Shown here in pieces: positions 34,815-43,044 of a DNA stretch of 64,000 nucleotides. How positions within the stretch are numbered: the stretch's first letter is position 1; every line of letters starts with the position of its first letter. The translations under genes were made by a program, and so were the position numbers. The notes beneath the pieces were generated by a model, which was not told the DNA's origin, made no database searches, and saw nothing but the letters and a program-made list of their open reading frames with translations. The stretch spans positions 340,869 to 404,868 of the forward strand of contig DIYL01000059.1 in assembly GCA_002428985.1 (NCBI GenBank). The letters are read 5' to 3'. Source of the DNA: Anaerolineales bacterium UBA6055. GTDB lineage: Bacteria; Chloroflexota; Anaerolineae; Aggregatilineales; Phototrophicaceae.

Positions 34815-35324
34815 TTATCCATAAATCCAGTAACGACGCGTCAGCACACCCCGATTGTTATCAACCTTATCTTTGAGAATACCGCCGTTAGCTTCAATAA
34901 TTTTTTGCGAGCCGATGTTGTCGTCATTACAGGTGATAAGAATATCTGTCACCCCTAATTTTCGCACCGCTTGGATACCATGTGCACAGAGCATTTTTCC
35001 GTAGCCTTTACGACGTTGGCTCGGACGCACTTTATAGCCGATGTGACCGCCAAGGCGCTTAAGCGAGTCATTCAGATAATGCCGGATGTTCATCTCGCCC
35101 GCATAGGTATCATCATCCACTATCAGCCAGTAGAAAGTTCCGGGGACATGTCCTGCTGGTGGGTTTGTCTCGTAGCGCAACAAAAAAGCAACATAATCAG
35201 CAAATGAAGTGGACGAAATTTCTGGGTTCCACATAATATCATCATTGAGCTCAATATGTTCGTAACTGGCAGCGCTGTAGCTGGCTTCATAATCTAATGA
35301 TGGGGGTACAATTTTTAGGCTCAT
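34815..35324 (-). CDS. GNAT-family N-acetyltransferase
   Basis: 169 residues. The acetyl-CoA pyrophosphate loop is in VRPSQRRKGYGKMLCAHGIQ, followed by ILITCNDDNIGSQKIIEANGG, in the order usual for GNATs. It is similar to predicted acetyltransferases of the YjjM/RimJ-like type; the acceptor is unknown. AAAGGAG lies upstream of the ATG, rather far (12 nt). Confidence 0.8.
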   Translation of the reverse strand: MSLKIVPPSLDYEASYSAASYEHIELNDDIMWNPEISSTSFADYVAFLLRYETNPPAGHVPGTFYWLIVDDDTYAGEMNIRHYLNDSLKRLGGHIGYKVRPSQRRKGYGKMLCAHGIQAVRKLGVTDILITCNDDNIGSQKIIEANGGILKDKVDNNRGVLTRRYWIYG

Positions 35325-35759
35325 GAACGGTAAATTACTCCTTTTTAGACAATAAATTACACATATACATTTTAAGAGTCCATTAAAGTTTTTTAGAGCT
35401 TATTTTATTGTACAATAGTTCGTTTCTTATTCAAAGTATGACCATATAGACATGACAATGTGGCATCAAAGCCAGCTACATCAAATAGGAAATTTCTATA
35501 AGATACGGTGTGGTCTGCTTATTGTTTTGGTACTTATCTTTATTGGGAGCGGGATATTTAGGTGCAACGCCTTCAATTTTGACGATAACACCCGATCCCG
35601 ATTTATGAGGTTAACTATCCCTAATGAATTTTCTGAATCTATATGTCACTAGCCATCCGACACTAAACAAGAATGTGGTCAAGTGGGTTTCGGCATCGGA
35701 TCATTGAGATGTAGGTCATCAATGATTTTATGGCATAGTGAGCTGGTTATAGCGTTATA
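35325..35759. other. Intergenic region, 435 bp
   Basis: Between two minus-strand genes. An AT-rich plus-strand frame of 66 codons at 35452-35652 has one hydrophobic stretch but no ribosome site and odd composition; I do not call it. Nothing else is seen. Confidence 0.4.
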
Positions 35760-37031
35760 TTATTCTTGTTCTGTTTGTTGAGAAGTAGGATTGAATAACT
35801 CCATCAGTCTTTGTCTGCGCCAGTGTTTTATATTTACTTCATACTCCGAGCCGACATCAATGTAGGATTCGAAGATATGTCTGGCTAATTCTAAATTTGG
35901 GTGATTGACAAATTGCCTGATTGCTTCTATGTAATTGAAATTATCGTCTACCCCCCCTTCTTTTTTACAATATTTCTTGAATTTCAGATACTCCTCAACA
36001 TTGGGCACTGTTGTGGATAGAACGGAAAAATCCTGAATGCCTAACAGCTGTTTCAATGGCAAGTGCTTAGATCCTAAATTGTGATTTTTGTATCTTAGGT
36101 GCATATCTAATAGATTATCAAAAACACCAAATGTTGCAACATTAAACGTCGAACTTGTGATGATATTATTAGTAGATGGATCTGTGATTGATGTGTCTGA
36201 ATCAGAGCCACGTATCTGGCTTGCTCGTTCTAGTAACGCATCCTGATTTGGACCAGTAATATTAACGGCTCCGGGTGTGACGTATTTATCAATAATTTTA
36301 AGGAATTCTGATTCGGTAGGGTTCTTAAAAAAGATTCGAACAGCAATAATGAAGTTCAAATTTTCGTTGGCTTGTTCCTGAATGGCATATTTGCGAAGTG
36401 ATTGAAAGTCTTTGTATGCTTTCTTATCATTTCTGCTCAACATATCCTCAATGTTTTTATAACCTTCGACCCGTTCAGTTTTATGTTTGTAGTAGCCCAG
36501 TACACCCCCAAACCAAGAATCTTTTGTCATTTGTTCAATGCGGTCTAATTCTCCCTGCTTCCATTCATTAAACCTAGCTTTAAATCGGTCAACAACATCA
36601 TCATATGCCAGTATCCCGGGCTTCTTGACGTTACCAAATGCGAGATTTAAAGGCAGCGTTAGTTGTCTGCCAACATACGCATTCGTACGATTTTGCTGAC
36701 GGGTGTTTTGTCCGGAATTATTGGGTTGATTTACACGTTGCACTACGGGGGTTTTGGAGGGAGACGATACAGTGTTTATCGTCCCAACATCGTCTGATTG
36801 GCGCTGTACATTTTGATCGGTTGATTGGTTTTTTGCAAGCAGATTAATCACAAATTGGTTACCCAATGTACGCTGTAAATGGAGTACATCATTCGGTGAG
36901 TAATTTTGTTTTAACACATCGGTATCCCGTTGTTCTATCTCCTCTCTATCAACGTCATTATGAAGCTTCGGTGTATAGGTGTGTTTGGGAAACCTGCGTG
37001 TTTGCTTACGACGAATGTATTTTCGTGCCAT
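35760..37031 (-). CDS. Putative contractile-injection-system cargo-like protein (LQRTxGN motif)
   Basis: 423 residues. Residues about 46-68 read YSPNDVLHLQRTLGNQFVIN followed by LL, the short N-terminal motif (LQRt-GN-x-x-v-x-x-LL) found ahead of DUF4157 proteins and other cargo of extracellular contractile injection systems. A polar, Ser/Gln/Thr-rich linker (about 70-140) leads to a mostly helical body with no family I recognise. The start is very basic (MARKYIRRKQTRR). No tail, tube or baseplate gene is in the window. The DNA is relatively A/T-rich. AAGGA lies before the ATG. Toxin activity is inference only. Confidence 0.55.
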   Translation of the reverse strand: MARKYIRRKQTRRFPKHTYTPKLHNDVDREEIEQRDTDVLKQNYSPNDVLHLQRTLGNQFVINLLAKNQSTDQNVQRQSDDVGTINTVSSPSKTPVVQRVNQPNNSGQNTRQQNRTNAYVGRQLTLPLNLAFGNVKKPGILAYDDVVDRFKARFNEWKQGELDRIEQMTKDSWFGGVLGYYKHKTERVEGYKNIEDMLSRNDKKAYKDFQSLRKYAIQEQANENLNFIIAVRIFFKNPTESEFLKIIDKYVTPGAVNITGPNQDALLERASQIRGSDSDTSITDPSTNNIITSSTFNVATFGVFDNLLDMHLRYKNHNLGSKHLPLKQLLGIQDFSVLSTTVPNVEEYLKFKKYCKKEGGVDDNFNYIEAIRQFVNHPNLELARHIFESYIDVGSEYEVNIKHWRRQRLMELFNPTSQQTEQE

Positions 37032-37731
37032 TTACCAATCCTTCTTGTTCTTAATATGCGATCATGTGTTTTTACAAAAATGGATGTAGGCGAGACGCCC
37101 CACAAACATCAAAGTAAGTCACATTGACTTTTAGCTATGCATGTATAAGCACAGTTACACATGGTTATTTGGGGATAGCGATAAAACCAAAACTGTTATG
37201 AACTTTTATAAGCTCCTAAAATTACCTATGGTCTAAATAGTTCATAGATCATTTTATATTTTTCACTATACTGTAGTTAACCAACGCAATGAGTCACCCG
37301 AACGGGTGATTTCTTATCGATTCCAATCTTCCATTAAGGTGTTCTAACAATGGATTTACTCGAATTATTTTGTAAGGGTGATGAGGTTTTTTGTTTACTG
37401 GACGCGTCCACAGTTTACGGTAATTGAATTCGGATTAGTTATCCTAACCAACAGCAAACTAATGTAAGCTAATATAATGTTTACAAAATCTATATTTCGT
37501 AATATGCTATGCGTGGCGATAAAACATATACAAAAGAGATAGTTATGAAAGCACATCACCAGACTTTGGGTTACGAGGTGACCCGCTCTTTCCTTATGTA
37601 GCACATAGTTACAGTGTGTATCGCGCGCCCCCCTGTAAAAAACAGCTTATTTACCTTCTCCGATACCTGTATCAGCAGGTTATTTATACTTATTTGCCAA
37701 CCCAACACACTGATGGAGAACCATACGACTA
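37032..37731. other. 700-bp region upstream of leuS
   Basis: Between divergent genes. It holds a hairpin at 37294-37309 (TCACCCG, AA, CGGGTGA), a possible 25-codon leader frame (37350-37427), and a 7-bp hairpin near 37568-37584 (GGGTTAC, GAG, GTGACCC). I find no T-box consensus, although leuS genes of many bacteria carry one. Nothing else is recognised. Confidence 0.5.
37350..37427 (+). CDS. Possible leader peptide upstream of leuS
   Basis: An ATG with AAGGTG about 9 nt upstream opens a 25-codon frame containing five Leu codons (residues 3, 4, 6, 16, 17: TTA, CTC, TTA, TTA, CTG). A hairpin precedes it by 40 bp. Leucine-rich leaders can control leucine genes by attenuation, but the Leu codons are not in one run and no paired terminator/antiterminator is obvious. 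Weak candidate. Confidence 0.2.
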   Translation: MDLLELFCKGDEVFCLLDASTVYGN

Positions 37732-40509
37732 ATGAGTGAGACATATAATCCTCAAAATGTAGAACAAAAGTGGCAGAAAAAGTGGGACGAAACCCAATTA
37801 TATCGTTCCAAAGTAGACTGGGAAAAACCCAAGCATTATGCGCTGACGATGTTACCTTACCCATCTGGTGACTTACATATAGGTCACTGGTTTGCAATGA
37901 CCCCATCTGATGCGCGTGCGCGGTGGATGCGGATGCGTGGCTACAACGTCCTTTTCCCGATGGGATTTGATGCGTTTGGGTTGCCAGCAGAACAAGCAGC
38001 CATCTCGCGCAATATTCATCCATGGAAGTGGACGTACAGCAACATCGAGCGGATGCAGAAACAATTGCGTAGTATGGGTGCGATGTTTGATTGGGAGCGC
38101 GAAGTCATCGCATGTTTGCCAGAGCACTACAAATGGTCACAGTGGTTCTTCAAAAAGATGTATGAAAATGATTTAGCCTATCGTAAAGAAGCGATGGTTA
38201 ACTGGTCGGAAACCTTGCAGACTGTGTTGGCAAATGAGCAAGTCATTGATGGTAAAGACGAACGTACCGGACAACCTGTTGTACAAAAATTGCTGGAACA
38301 ATGGTTCTTCGCAATTACAAACTATGCCGATGAGTTGTTGGACTTTGAAAAATTGGATTGGCCTGAGCCAATTAAATTGATGCAAACCAACTGGATTGGG
38401 CGTAGCGAAGGTGCAAAAGTTACCTTCCATACTGCTGAAGGCAATCATCCGATTGAAATCTTCACAACACGTCCAGATACATTGTGGGGTGCGACCTTTA
38501 TGGTTTTAGCTCCAGAACACCCATTAGTTGACAAAATCACAACTGACGCACAACGTAAGTTTGTAGATGGCTATATCAAAGCGGCATCGGTTGCAACCGA
38601 AATTGAACGTATGTCGGACGACCGCGAAAAGACAGGTGTCTTCACCGGAGCATACGCGATTAACCCCGTCAATGAAGAGCGTGTTCCGATTTGGATTGCT
38701 GATTATGTCATGATTAATTATGGTACAGGCGCGATTATGGCTGTGCCCGCACATGACCAACGTGACTTTGAATTTGCGAAGAAATATGATTTGGAAATCC
38801 GTTTGGTGATCCAGCCTGTTGATGAAGGCGATGCAACGATGTTGCAAACCGACATGATGCAACAAGCCTACTCTGGCGAAGGCATTATGATTAACAGTGG
38901 CAAGATGAAGGGTGGCATTAGCACCAGCGATAAAGGACGTAAAAATCCGGCGATTAGTCGTGTATTGGATTATTTGGAAGAAAACAATCTGGGTAAAGAA
39001 GCGATTAACTATCGTCTGCGCGACTGGTTGATTAGTCGTCAGCGTTACTGGGGAAGCCCAATCCCAATGTTGTATGAAGAGGATGATATTGTCCCTGTAT
39101 CGGATAGTAACTTGCCCGTTGAACTACCAGAAGACGTGGACTTCATGCCGACAGGACGTAGCCCACTGACCTATCACGAGCCATTCTTTAAAGTGAATGA
39201 TGATGTACGGCGTGAAACCGATACGATGGATACTTTCATGGAATCGTCATGGTATCAATTGCGCTATTTGTCACCGAATACAAATGATGTGCCCTTTGAT
39301 GCAGAAGAAGCTGCCTACTGGTTGCCAGTTGATACTTATACTGGTGGTGCTGAACATGCTGTGATGCACTTGTTGTATACACGCTTCTTCAACAAGACAT
39401 TGCGTGATATGGGTGTATTTGACGATGCAAAAAAGATCGCGCAAGAAAAAGGGCGCGATGTTGAAGGCATGTTTGATGAACCGATGTTGCAATTACGCAA
39501 TCAGGGTCAAGTTTTAGGTGGTGAACGCGCTGGTGACTTTGTTTTGTGTGAAGGCAAATTCGTTGGCGATAAGATGATTGCGAACAAAGTTGAAGTCGTC
39601 GAAATCAATGCTGTGCCAGCAGGCTTTGCCGGATTGTTTGGCGAAATCATGCATCGTACGGAAAATGTGATCCGCATCAATATGGCAGGTGTCACCCAAT
39701 TGGTAGAAATCGCAGACGATGCAGAGATCATCATCCCCGATATTGACGGTGAAAATAGTATCAATCAGTTAAAGCATCATTTAGAAATTCAACGTATGTC
39801 CAAGAGTAAGGGCAATGTCGTCAACCCTGATGAATTGGTCGAAAAATATGGTGCTGACACAGTCCGTTGTTACTTGATGTTTAACTTCGACTGGCAAAAA
39901 GGTGGTCCGTGGAACGAAAACAACATCAAAGGCCCACAAGGTTGGTTAAATGATGTATGGGATTTGGTGACCGCAGGTGCGCCTGACGGTGCAGGTCAAC
40001 CTGATGTTGAACGTGATATTGAACGTAAATTGCATCAAACGATTGATGTGGTCAATCGCGGTTTGGAAGAATTCAGCTTCAATACATCCATTGCAGAACA
40101 GATGAAGTTCAAAAATGCATTGAAATCTGCTGTGAATGACGGTGCATTGGGTAAAGATGCGTGGAATGCAACTATGAATACCACTGTGCGTTTGTTGGCA
40201 CCGTTTGCGCCGCATATGGCAGAAGAATTGTGGGCAAGTTTGGGTCAAGCGTTTAGTGTTCATACACAACCGTGGCCAGAATATGACCCAGAAAAAGCTA
40301 AGGAAGATACCGTCGAACTGGTCGTGATGATTAATGGTAAACCACGTGAAACTATCTCTGTACCAGCCGAAATTGAGAAAGAAAAAGCACAAGAGTTGGC
40401 ATTGGCAAGCGATGCGGTTCAACGTGCTACCGGAGGCAAAACACCAAAACGCGTGATTTTCATCCCCGGTCAAAAAGGCTTAGACCCTAAAGTTAACGTG
40501 GTGGTCTAA
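37732..40509 (+). CDS. leuS: Leucyl-tRNA synthetase
   Basis: 925 residues, longer than most bacterial LeuRS (about 800-880). It charges tRNA-Leu in the cytosol. The HIGH motif is at 49-52 in PYPSGDLHIGHW, and the KMSKS loop is RMSKSKGN near 688. The CP1 editing domain lies around 220-420 (TTRPDTLWGATF, MAVPAHDQRDFEFAKKY). An insertion of about 90 residues precedes the KMSKS loop (about 590-680, LGGERAGDFVLCEGKFVGDK), which accounts for the extra length and is the leucine-specific domain in an enlarged form. The ATG at 37732 has GGAG about 15 nt upstream. Confidence 0.95.
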   Translation: MSETYNPQNVEQKWQKKWDETQLYRSKVDWEKPKHYALTMLPYPSGDLHIGHWFAMTPSDARARWMRMRGYNVLFPMGFDAFGLPAEQAAISRNIHPWKWTYSNIERMQKQLRSMGAMFDWEREVIACLPEHYKWSQWFFKKMYENDLAYRKEAMVNWSETLQTVLANEQVIDGKDERTGQPVVQKLLEQWFFAITNYADELLDFEKLDWPEPIKLMQTNWIGRSEGAKVTFHTAEGNHPIEIFTTRPDTLWGATFMVLAPEHPLVDKITTDAQRKFVDGYIKAASVATEIERMSDDREKTGVFTGAYAINPVNEERVPIWIADYVMINYGTGAIMAVPAHDQRDFEFAKKYDLEIRLVIQPVDEGDATMLQTDMMQQAYSGEGIMINSGKMKGGISTSDKGRKNPAISRVLDYLEENNLGKEAINYRLRDWLISRQRYWGSPIPMLYEEDDIVPVSDSNLPVELPEDVDFMPTGRSPLTYHEPFFKVNDDVRRETDTMDTFMESSWYQLRYLSPNTNDVPFDAEEAAYWLPVDTYTGGAEHAVMHLLYTRFFNKTLRDMGVFDDAKKIAQEKGRDVEGMFDEPMLQLRNQGQVLGGERAGDFVLCEGKFVGDKMIANKVEVVEINAVPAGFAGLFGEIMHRTENVIRINMAGVTQLVEIADDAEIIIPDIDGENSINQLKHHLEIQRMSKSKGNVVNPDELVEKYGADTVRCYLMFNFDWQKGGPWNENNIKGPQGWLNDVWDLVTAGAPDGAGQPDVERDIERKLHQTIDVVNRGLEEFSFNTSIAEQMKFKNALKSAVNDGALGKDAWNATMNTTVRLLAPFAPHMAEELWASLGQAFSVHTQPWPEYDPEKAKEDTVELVVMINGKPRETISVPAEIEKEKAQELALASDAVQRATGGKTPKRVIFIPGQKGLDPKVNVVV

Positions 40510-40538
40510 GATTCTGAAAATCATTTGTAAAAGACTAT

Positions 40539-40560
40539 GGGAAGGTTTGCGAGCCTTCCC
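40539..40560 (+). terminator. Hairpin after leuS
   Basis: GGGAAGG and CCTTCCC form a 7-bp stem with an 8-nt loop, 29 bp after the leuS stop. It resembles the palindrome after the thuA gene (same TTTGC centre), so it may be a repeat serving as terminator. Confidence 0.5.
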
Positions 40561-40660
40561 AGCATAGTGATATTTTCGGACGACACAGGCGTTGTCGACT
40601 GGAATTAGATAAATTTTCGAATAAAGAAGATCATAAATATAAATGGGTAATGCTGTTTGT

Positions 40661-40684
40661 GGACGAGACATGTCTCGTCCCTAC
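40661..40684 (+). repeat. Palindromic repeat with CCTAC tail, copy at 40.7 kb
   Basis: Identical 20-bp palindrome to 11035-11054, plus CTACGA. The 3' flanks are also related (CGTA..AACTCGTAGGGATAA against CGTGAATCCTAGTAAGGATAA). Confidence 0.85.
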
Positions 40685-40787
40685 GAAAATCTCCGTAATA
40701 ACTCGTAGGGATAACACCCACATTATCCGAAGATTTCACACAATACCCTGAACTCCATAACCTGAAAATTAGAAATAAGGACTATCC

Positions 40788-41756
40788 ATGCGTGATGTCG
40801 TTGTAATTGGTGGCGGTCTAACTGGACTGGCAGCCTGCTATGAGCTCGAAAAGCGGAATATTCGCTATACCATTATTGAAGTCAAACCACGTTTTGGTGG
40901 GAGTATTATCTCGTCAGAAGACAGTGGTTTTGTGTTGGATGGTGGGACATTCGCTATAAAATCCGATCTTACCCCCTTCCTCGAAAACTTCGGCATGAGC
41001 GATGATGATTTATTTGAAATGGGAGACGGTATTGTCGGGTTCAAGCAAGGTACAGACTCTTTGATTAAAACATTATCGAGTAAGTTGACCAAAGGGCGAT
41101 TGATGCGGATGGCGGTTAGTTCGATTGGACGGCTCGACAACCGCTTCACGATATGTATGGAAAACGGCATTATGTATGACGCGGGTAGTATTATTGTTGC
41201 ATCACCGGCTCGATTTACAGAGCGCATGTTTTATACATTTGTACCAGAAATATCGGAACGCTTGCGCGATTATCACTACGATACAATTTTCCGTGTATCG
41301 CTCGGGTATCACAAAGATGATGCGCCGGAGTCACTCGAAGAAATCCGCGATATGTGCTTCCCGTTTGCGTTTATGACCGACCATCCTAGTCGTGTGCCTG
41401 ACGATGATCATGTTTTGTTGCAGGTCGGTGTACGCACAAAGCCAACAACGAGTCATGAAGATATTATCAATGAAGTCATTCAGTGTTACGGTCTTGGCGA
41501 TAATCCACTTGTCAAACGTGTACATTATTGGTCAGAAGCCGACCCGCTCTCTTGTTATGATGATGACCACAGAGACAATATGAAAGCAATCCGTGAGGCA
41601 TTACCAGAAGGGGTCTTCCTCGTGGGCAGTGATTATAGTGATGCTCCGCCGCAATATAAAGGCGTTGCCAACTTAAGTGAGCGCATCGTTCAAGGACAGT
41701 CAGCTGCCCTATCCGCTATGGAGTACCTGAAAGCGATCCGAAATGCCAACGCTTGA
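40788..41756 (+). CDS. FAD-dependent amine-oxidase/HemY-like oxidoreductase
   Basis: 322 residues. The FAD site is VVVIGGGLTGLAACYELEK (4-22), then IEVKPRFGGSIIS and a C-terminal FAD loop GVFLVGSDYSDAP. The short length resembles the protoporphyrinogen-oxidase-like/amine-oxidase group rather than a full HemG. The substrate is unknown. It is the first of three overlapping genes. Confidence 0.75.
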   Translation: MRDVVVIGGGLTGLAACYELEKRNIRYTIIEVKPRFGGSIISSEDSGFVLDGGTFAIKSDLTPFLENFGMSDDDLFEMGDGIVGFKQGTDSLIKTLSSKLTKGRLMRMAVSSIGRLDNRFTICMENGIMYDAGSIIVASPARFTERMFYTFVPEISERLRDYHYDTIFRVSLGYHKDDAPESLEEIRDMCFPFAFMTDHPSRVPDDDHVLLQVGVRTKPTTSHEDIINEVIQCYGLGDNPLVKRVHYWSEADPLSCYDDDHRDNMKAIREALPEGVFLVGSDYSDAPPQYKGVANLSERIVQGQSAALSAMEYLKAIRNANA

Positions 41757-42168
41757 GCACGCGATTTCCCTAGCAACACAAGCGCATCAGGGGCAGGTTG
41801 ATAAAGCAGGGCATCCGTATATTCTGCACCCGTTGCGGGTGATGTTTGCGGTTGAAGGTGAGACCGCGCGGATTATTGCCGTTTTACATGATGTGGTTGA
41901 AGATAGTGATGTAACCTTCGAGGCATTGCGTGAGATGGGATATACCGACGAGGTCATCACTGGATTAGCGTGTGTGACACGCCGTGATAATGAAACGTAT
42001 ATGGAATTTGTCGAACGCGCTAAACAACACCCGATTGCCCGACAGGTCAAGTTAGCGGATATTGAAGATAATATGGATATGCGCCGACTCCAAAAGATTC
42101 GAGATAAGGATGTAGAACGCTTACGTCGTTATCGTCAGGCGTGGGCGTATCTGAAAGATGAGTCGTGA
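41743..42168 (+). CDS. Small HD-domain (p)ppGpp hydrolase-like protein (MESH1 type)
   Basis: 141 residues, a stand-alone RelA/SpoT-type HD domain: ISLATQAHQGQVDKAGHPYI, HPLRVMF, LHDVVEDSDV (metal His-Asp and catalytic Glu-Asp), and VKLADIEDNMDMRR. Small proteins of this kind (MESH1/SAH) hydrolyse (p)ppGpp or NADPH; no synthetase domain is present. The start overlaps the previous gene's end by 14 bp and its stop overlaps the next start, so translation is coupled. Confidence 0.8.
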   Translation: MPTLEHAISLATQAHQGQVDKAGHPYILHPLRVMFAVEGETARIIAVLHDVVEDSDVTFEALREMGYTDEVITGLACVTRRDNETYMEFVERAKQHPIARQVKLADIEDNMDMRRLQKIRDKDVERLRRYRQAWAYLKDES

Positions 42169-42713
42169 TGCCTGATTTTAATCCGATTTTTAAAGGTCAA
42201 TTGGTAAGACTCGCCGCCCCGATTGCAAGTGATGCGACAAAATTTGCTGAGTGGACACAGGACGATGTTTATCTGCGCCTACTAGATGATGATCCTGTAA
42301 AGCCAAGGTCTGAAGCGACGTTTGCCAACTTTGCCGATGCAATCCCAGATGATAGTTATGGATTTCATCTGCGGACGCTAGCTGATGATACTGTGATTGG
42401 TTTTGTCGCGCTGTTTAATATCAAGTGGAGTAATCAAACCGCAGAGATGGCAATTGGTATTGGGGATCCAGCATATCGTGGTAAAGGATATGGACAGGAT
42501 GCGCTTAAACTGATCCTGAATTATGCGTTTAATGAATTAAATCTGCATAGGGTTGGATTAACTGTGATGTCGTATAACACCAAAGCGATCAAAGCGTATG
42601 AGCGGGTTGGCTTTGTGCATGAGGGCACACAACGGCAAGCCATTCAGCGGCAGGGTAAACGTTATGATTTGCTGGCTTATGGAATCCTGCGGAGTGAGTT
42701 TGTAGTTAAGTAG
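42168..42713 (+). CDS. GNAT-family N-acetyltransferase (RimJ/RimL-like)
   Basis: 181 residues from the ATG at 42168, which overlaps the previous stop as TGATG; a GTG codon earlier is possible. The CoA motif is IGIGDPAYRGKGYGQDALKL, followed by NLHRVGLTVMSYNTKAIKAYE and RVGF. This is the RimJ/RimL pattern (acetylation of small molecules or N-termini). It ends an operon of FAD oxidoreductase, HD hydrolase and acetyltransferase. Confidence 0.85.
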   Translation: MPDFNPIFKGQLVRLAAPIASDATKFAEWTQDDVYLRLLDDDPVKPRSEATFANFADAIPDDSYGFHLRTLADDTVIGFVALFNIKWSNQTAEMAIGIGDPAYRGKGYGQDALKLILNYAFNELNLHRVGLTVMSYNTKAIKAYERVGFVHEGTQRQAIQRQGKRYDLLAYGILRSEFVVK

Positions 42714-42758
42714 ATGATCATCTATATTTGGATTTATAGACCTTACAAATTGAAATCA

Positions 42759-42873
42759 TATCCCCTCCCCAAACCCCTCCCCGACGCATCAAGGAGGGGC
42801 TTTTAAGTCTACCCATAAACAGTAGGGGCAATTTAGAGGGGTATTTCCCCAGTTTCTTTTGACCACTTACTTA
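42759..42873 (+). repeat. Repeat R1, copy 3
   Basis: About 115 bp, the copy closest to copy 1 in its first half: TCCCCTCCCCAAACCCCTCC, GACGCATCAAGGAGGGG, CTTTTAAGTCTAC, and ending TTGACCACTTACTT. It lies 45 bp past the acetyltransferase stop. Confidence 0.8.
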
Positions 42874-42943
42874 ATATATAAACTCTTATAGATTTTAGTT
42901 CAGCAAATGTTTTAAGTTTGCGTCGCATCTTCTTCAAGCACAA

Positions 42944-43025
42944 ACCGCCTATGGTTCAAAACAAGCAGGCTACTGGATATTGAAAAACCTGCTAAAGAGG
43001 TTCATAGGCATTTCTCAAACAGGCT
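42944..43025 (+). repeat. Repeat R2, copy 4
   Basis: ACCGCCTATGGTTCAAAAC, then AAGCAGGCTACTGGATATTG and AACCTGCTAAAGAGGTTCAT. Same orientation and position 3' of a minus-strand gene as copies 1 and 2. Confidence 0.7.
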
Positions 43026-43044
43026 TAAGTAAATTTGATAGAAG

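Larger units (their letters stand above)
40510..40787. other. Intergenic region with three palindromic repeats
   Basis: 278 bp after leuS. It contains GGGAAGG/CCTTCCC foldback (40539-40560), a degenerate palindrome at about 40578-40601, and the perfect 20-bp palindrome at 40661-40680 with a 3' flank also found after 11055. Confidence 0.6.
42714..43044. other. Intergenic region made of repeats R1 and R2
   Basis: 331 bp between convergent genes; R1 copy 3 (42759-42873) and R2 copy 4 (42944-43025) take up most of it. No gene. Confidence 0.65.

Noticed and set aside
35452..35652. 66-codon plus-strand frame
   Set aside because: No ribosome site and no recognisable text beyond one hydrophobic stretch.
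37032..37731. T-box leader upstream of leuS
   Set aside because: I could not find the conserved T-box antiterminator sequence or a specifier stem-loop.
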